From NCBI GenBank assembly GCA_024734495.1, contig JALMQS010000030.1, positions 14,982,378-15,046,377 on the forward strand: DNA of 64,000 nucleotides, given 5' to 3'. The position numbers and the translations under genes are program-made. The notes beneath the pieces are model-generated. The model had not been told where the DNA came from. It did not search any database and saw only the letters and a program-made list of their open reading frames with translations. The stretch is from Forficula auricularia (Eukaryota; Arthropoda; Insecta; Dermaptera; Forficulidae). Positions 63,405 through 64,000 of this stretch are shown here, one piece after another (position 1 is the first letter of the stretch; every line of letters begins with the position of its first letter).

Positions 63405-64000
63405 AACTGTGGCGCCGCGATCTGACGATGGATTCTTGTAGTACTCACCAAAATAAGACGAAAATGAAGAATACTATTTTTCAAGTTTTCACTTAATTTT
63501 CGAGATATCGAGTTTAAAAAAGTATTGTTTTTTTATATATTTTCTTTTTATATTTCAATTGTTTTTTATAGAAACCACGGAAACCGTAGAGCCGCTATCT
63601 GACGACAGATTCTTTTAGAACTAGACAAAATAAGTAGGAAAGTAAAAAATAAAATTTTAATCTACAAATTTGAACTGGAATTGAGTTAATGGACTGTGAT
63701 GTCTCAAGTTGTCTCAACTGAGGGCCAGTGGGCTTTGCCAATTTTCACTTTTAGAACTTTTCATAGGTTCGGTTCTATGCATCATCTCGGTTCATTTAGA
63801 TGGAAAAATGGCTTCCCGAACAAACTTTGAAAGGTTCGGTTAAGATATATTCAGTTCGGCCGAACCGCCAACGACTTTTACATATTCGAATTTTTTTGGA
63901 CATTTACTAATTATTTTTTAATTAATATTCATTTTCTAAAAGAAGTTAGCGGCGCCACATGAAACCCCTGATACTACGATTTCCATGGTTTCTATAAAAA
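63405..64000. repeat. Inverted-repeat element reaching the window end
   Basis: ttatagaaaccacggaaacc (about 63568) returns inverted at 63970-63998. A phrase gccgc(g/t)atctgacga(tgg/cag)attctt is directly repeated at 63412 and 63592, and gcggcgccacat occurs at 63951. Truncated by the window; class unknown. Confidence 0.5.

Overview
The window is AT-rich eukaryotic DNA that is almost entirely transposon-derived. Non-LTR retrotransposons, tRNA-derived SINEs, a mariner, several hAT-like non-autonomous elements, solo LTRs and the general low-GC texture suggest an arthropod, probably an insect; a hemipteran-like genome is a guess. There is no bacterial or viral gene layout. Only a few short GC-richer islands look like host sequence: a candidate exon at 28545-28736, a possible 5' exon or promoter near 41500-41842, and a weaker exon candidate at 57977-58166.

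Layout. 1-4.0 kb: two foldback elements, a SINE and two dead LINE fragments. 4-12.6 kb: dispersed AT-rich repeats, short TIR elements (some with 8-bp or TA target-site duplications, TSDs) and a first copy of a foldback family built around the motif gaagtcggt. 12.6-16.7 kb: a nearly complete RTE-like LINE on the minus strand with an open 959-codon ORF2 and a damaged ORF1. 16.8-21.4 kb: a TIR-bounded element holding two further LINE remnants, one of them split by a 1-kb insertion. 21.5-29.6 kb: a repeat split by a solo LTR, more gaagtcggt copies (one carrying a SINE), a deleted mariner, a second solo LTR and the best host exon candidate. 29.7-35.2 kb: tRNA-related palindromes, two SINEs, a LINE fragment, a hAT transposase remnant and palindromic insertions. 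36-45 kb: repeats nested in repeats, including a head-to-head inverted pair of the same family. 45.8-53 kb: a cluster of palindromic insertions. 54-64 kb: hAT, pogo-like and Helitron-like elements with nested SINEs and repeats.

Most interesting system. At least eight insertions (25.9, 30.3, 34.9, 42.9, 45.9, 50.0, 50.9 and 52.3 kb) share one plan although their sequences differ: inverted arms, a single one-sided tail of about 29-48 bp, direct repeats of 9-18 bp at the borders, and in most of them a hammerhead-ribozyme-like core (CTGANGA, one extra base, stem II, GAAAC, GTC or GTA) in one or both arms. The pattern is what one would expect of short non-autonomous Penelope-like retroelements or retrozyme relatives. 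The self-complementary helix-III bases (ACGT, ACTATAGT) would suit pairing between two ribozymes. This is inference from sequence; no reverse transcriptase of that class was recognised here.

How the parts relate: mobile elements interrupt one another, so an insertion order can be read. Examples are a hAT element (58709-60394) holding two later repeats, a solo LTR inside a foldback repeat (21966-22950), and a palindromic element whose arm was itself invaded by another member of the class (52491-52632).
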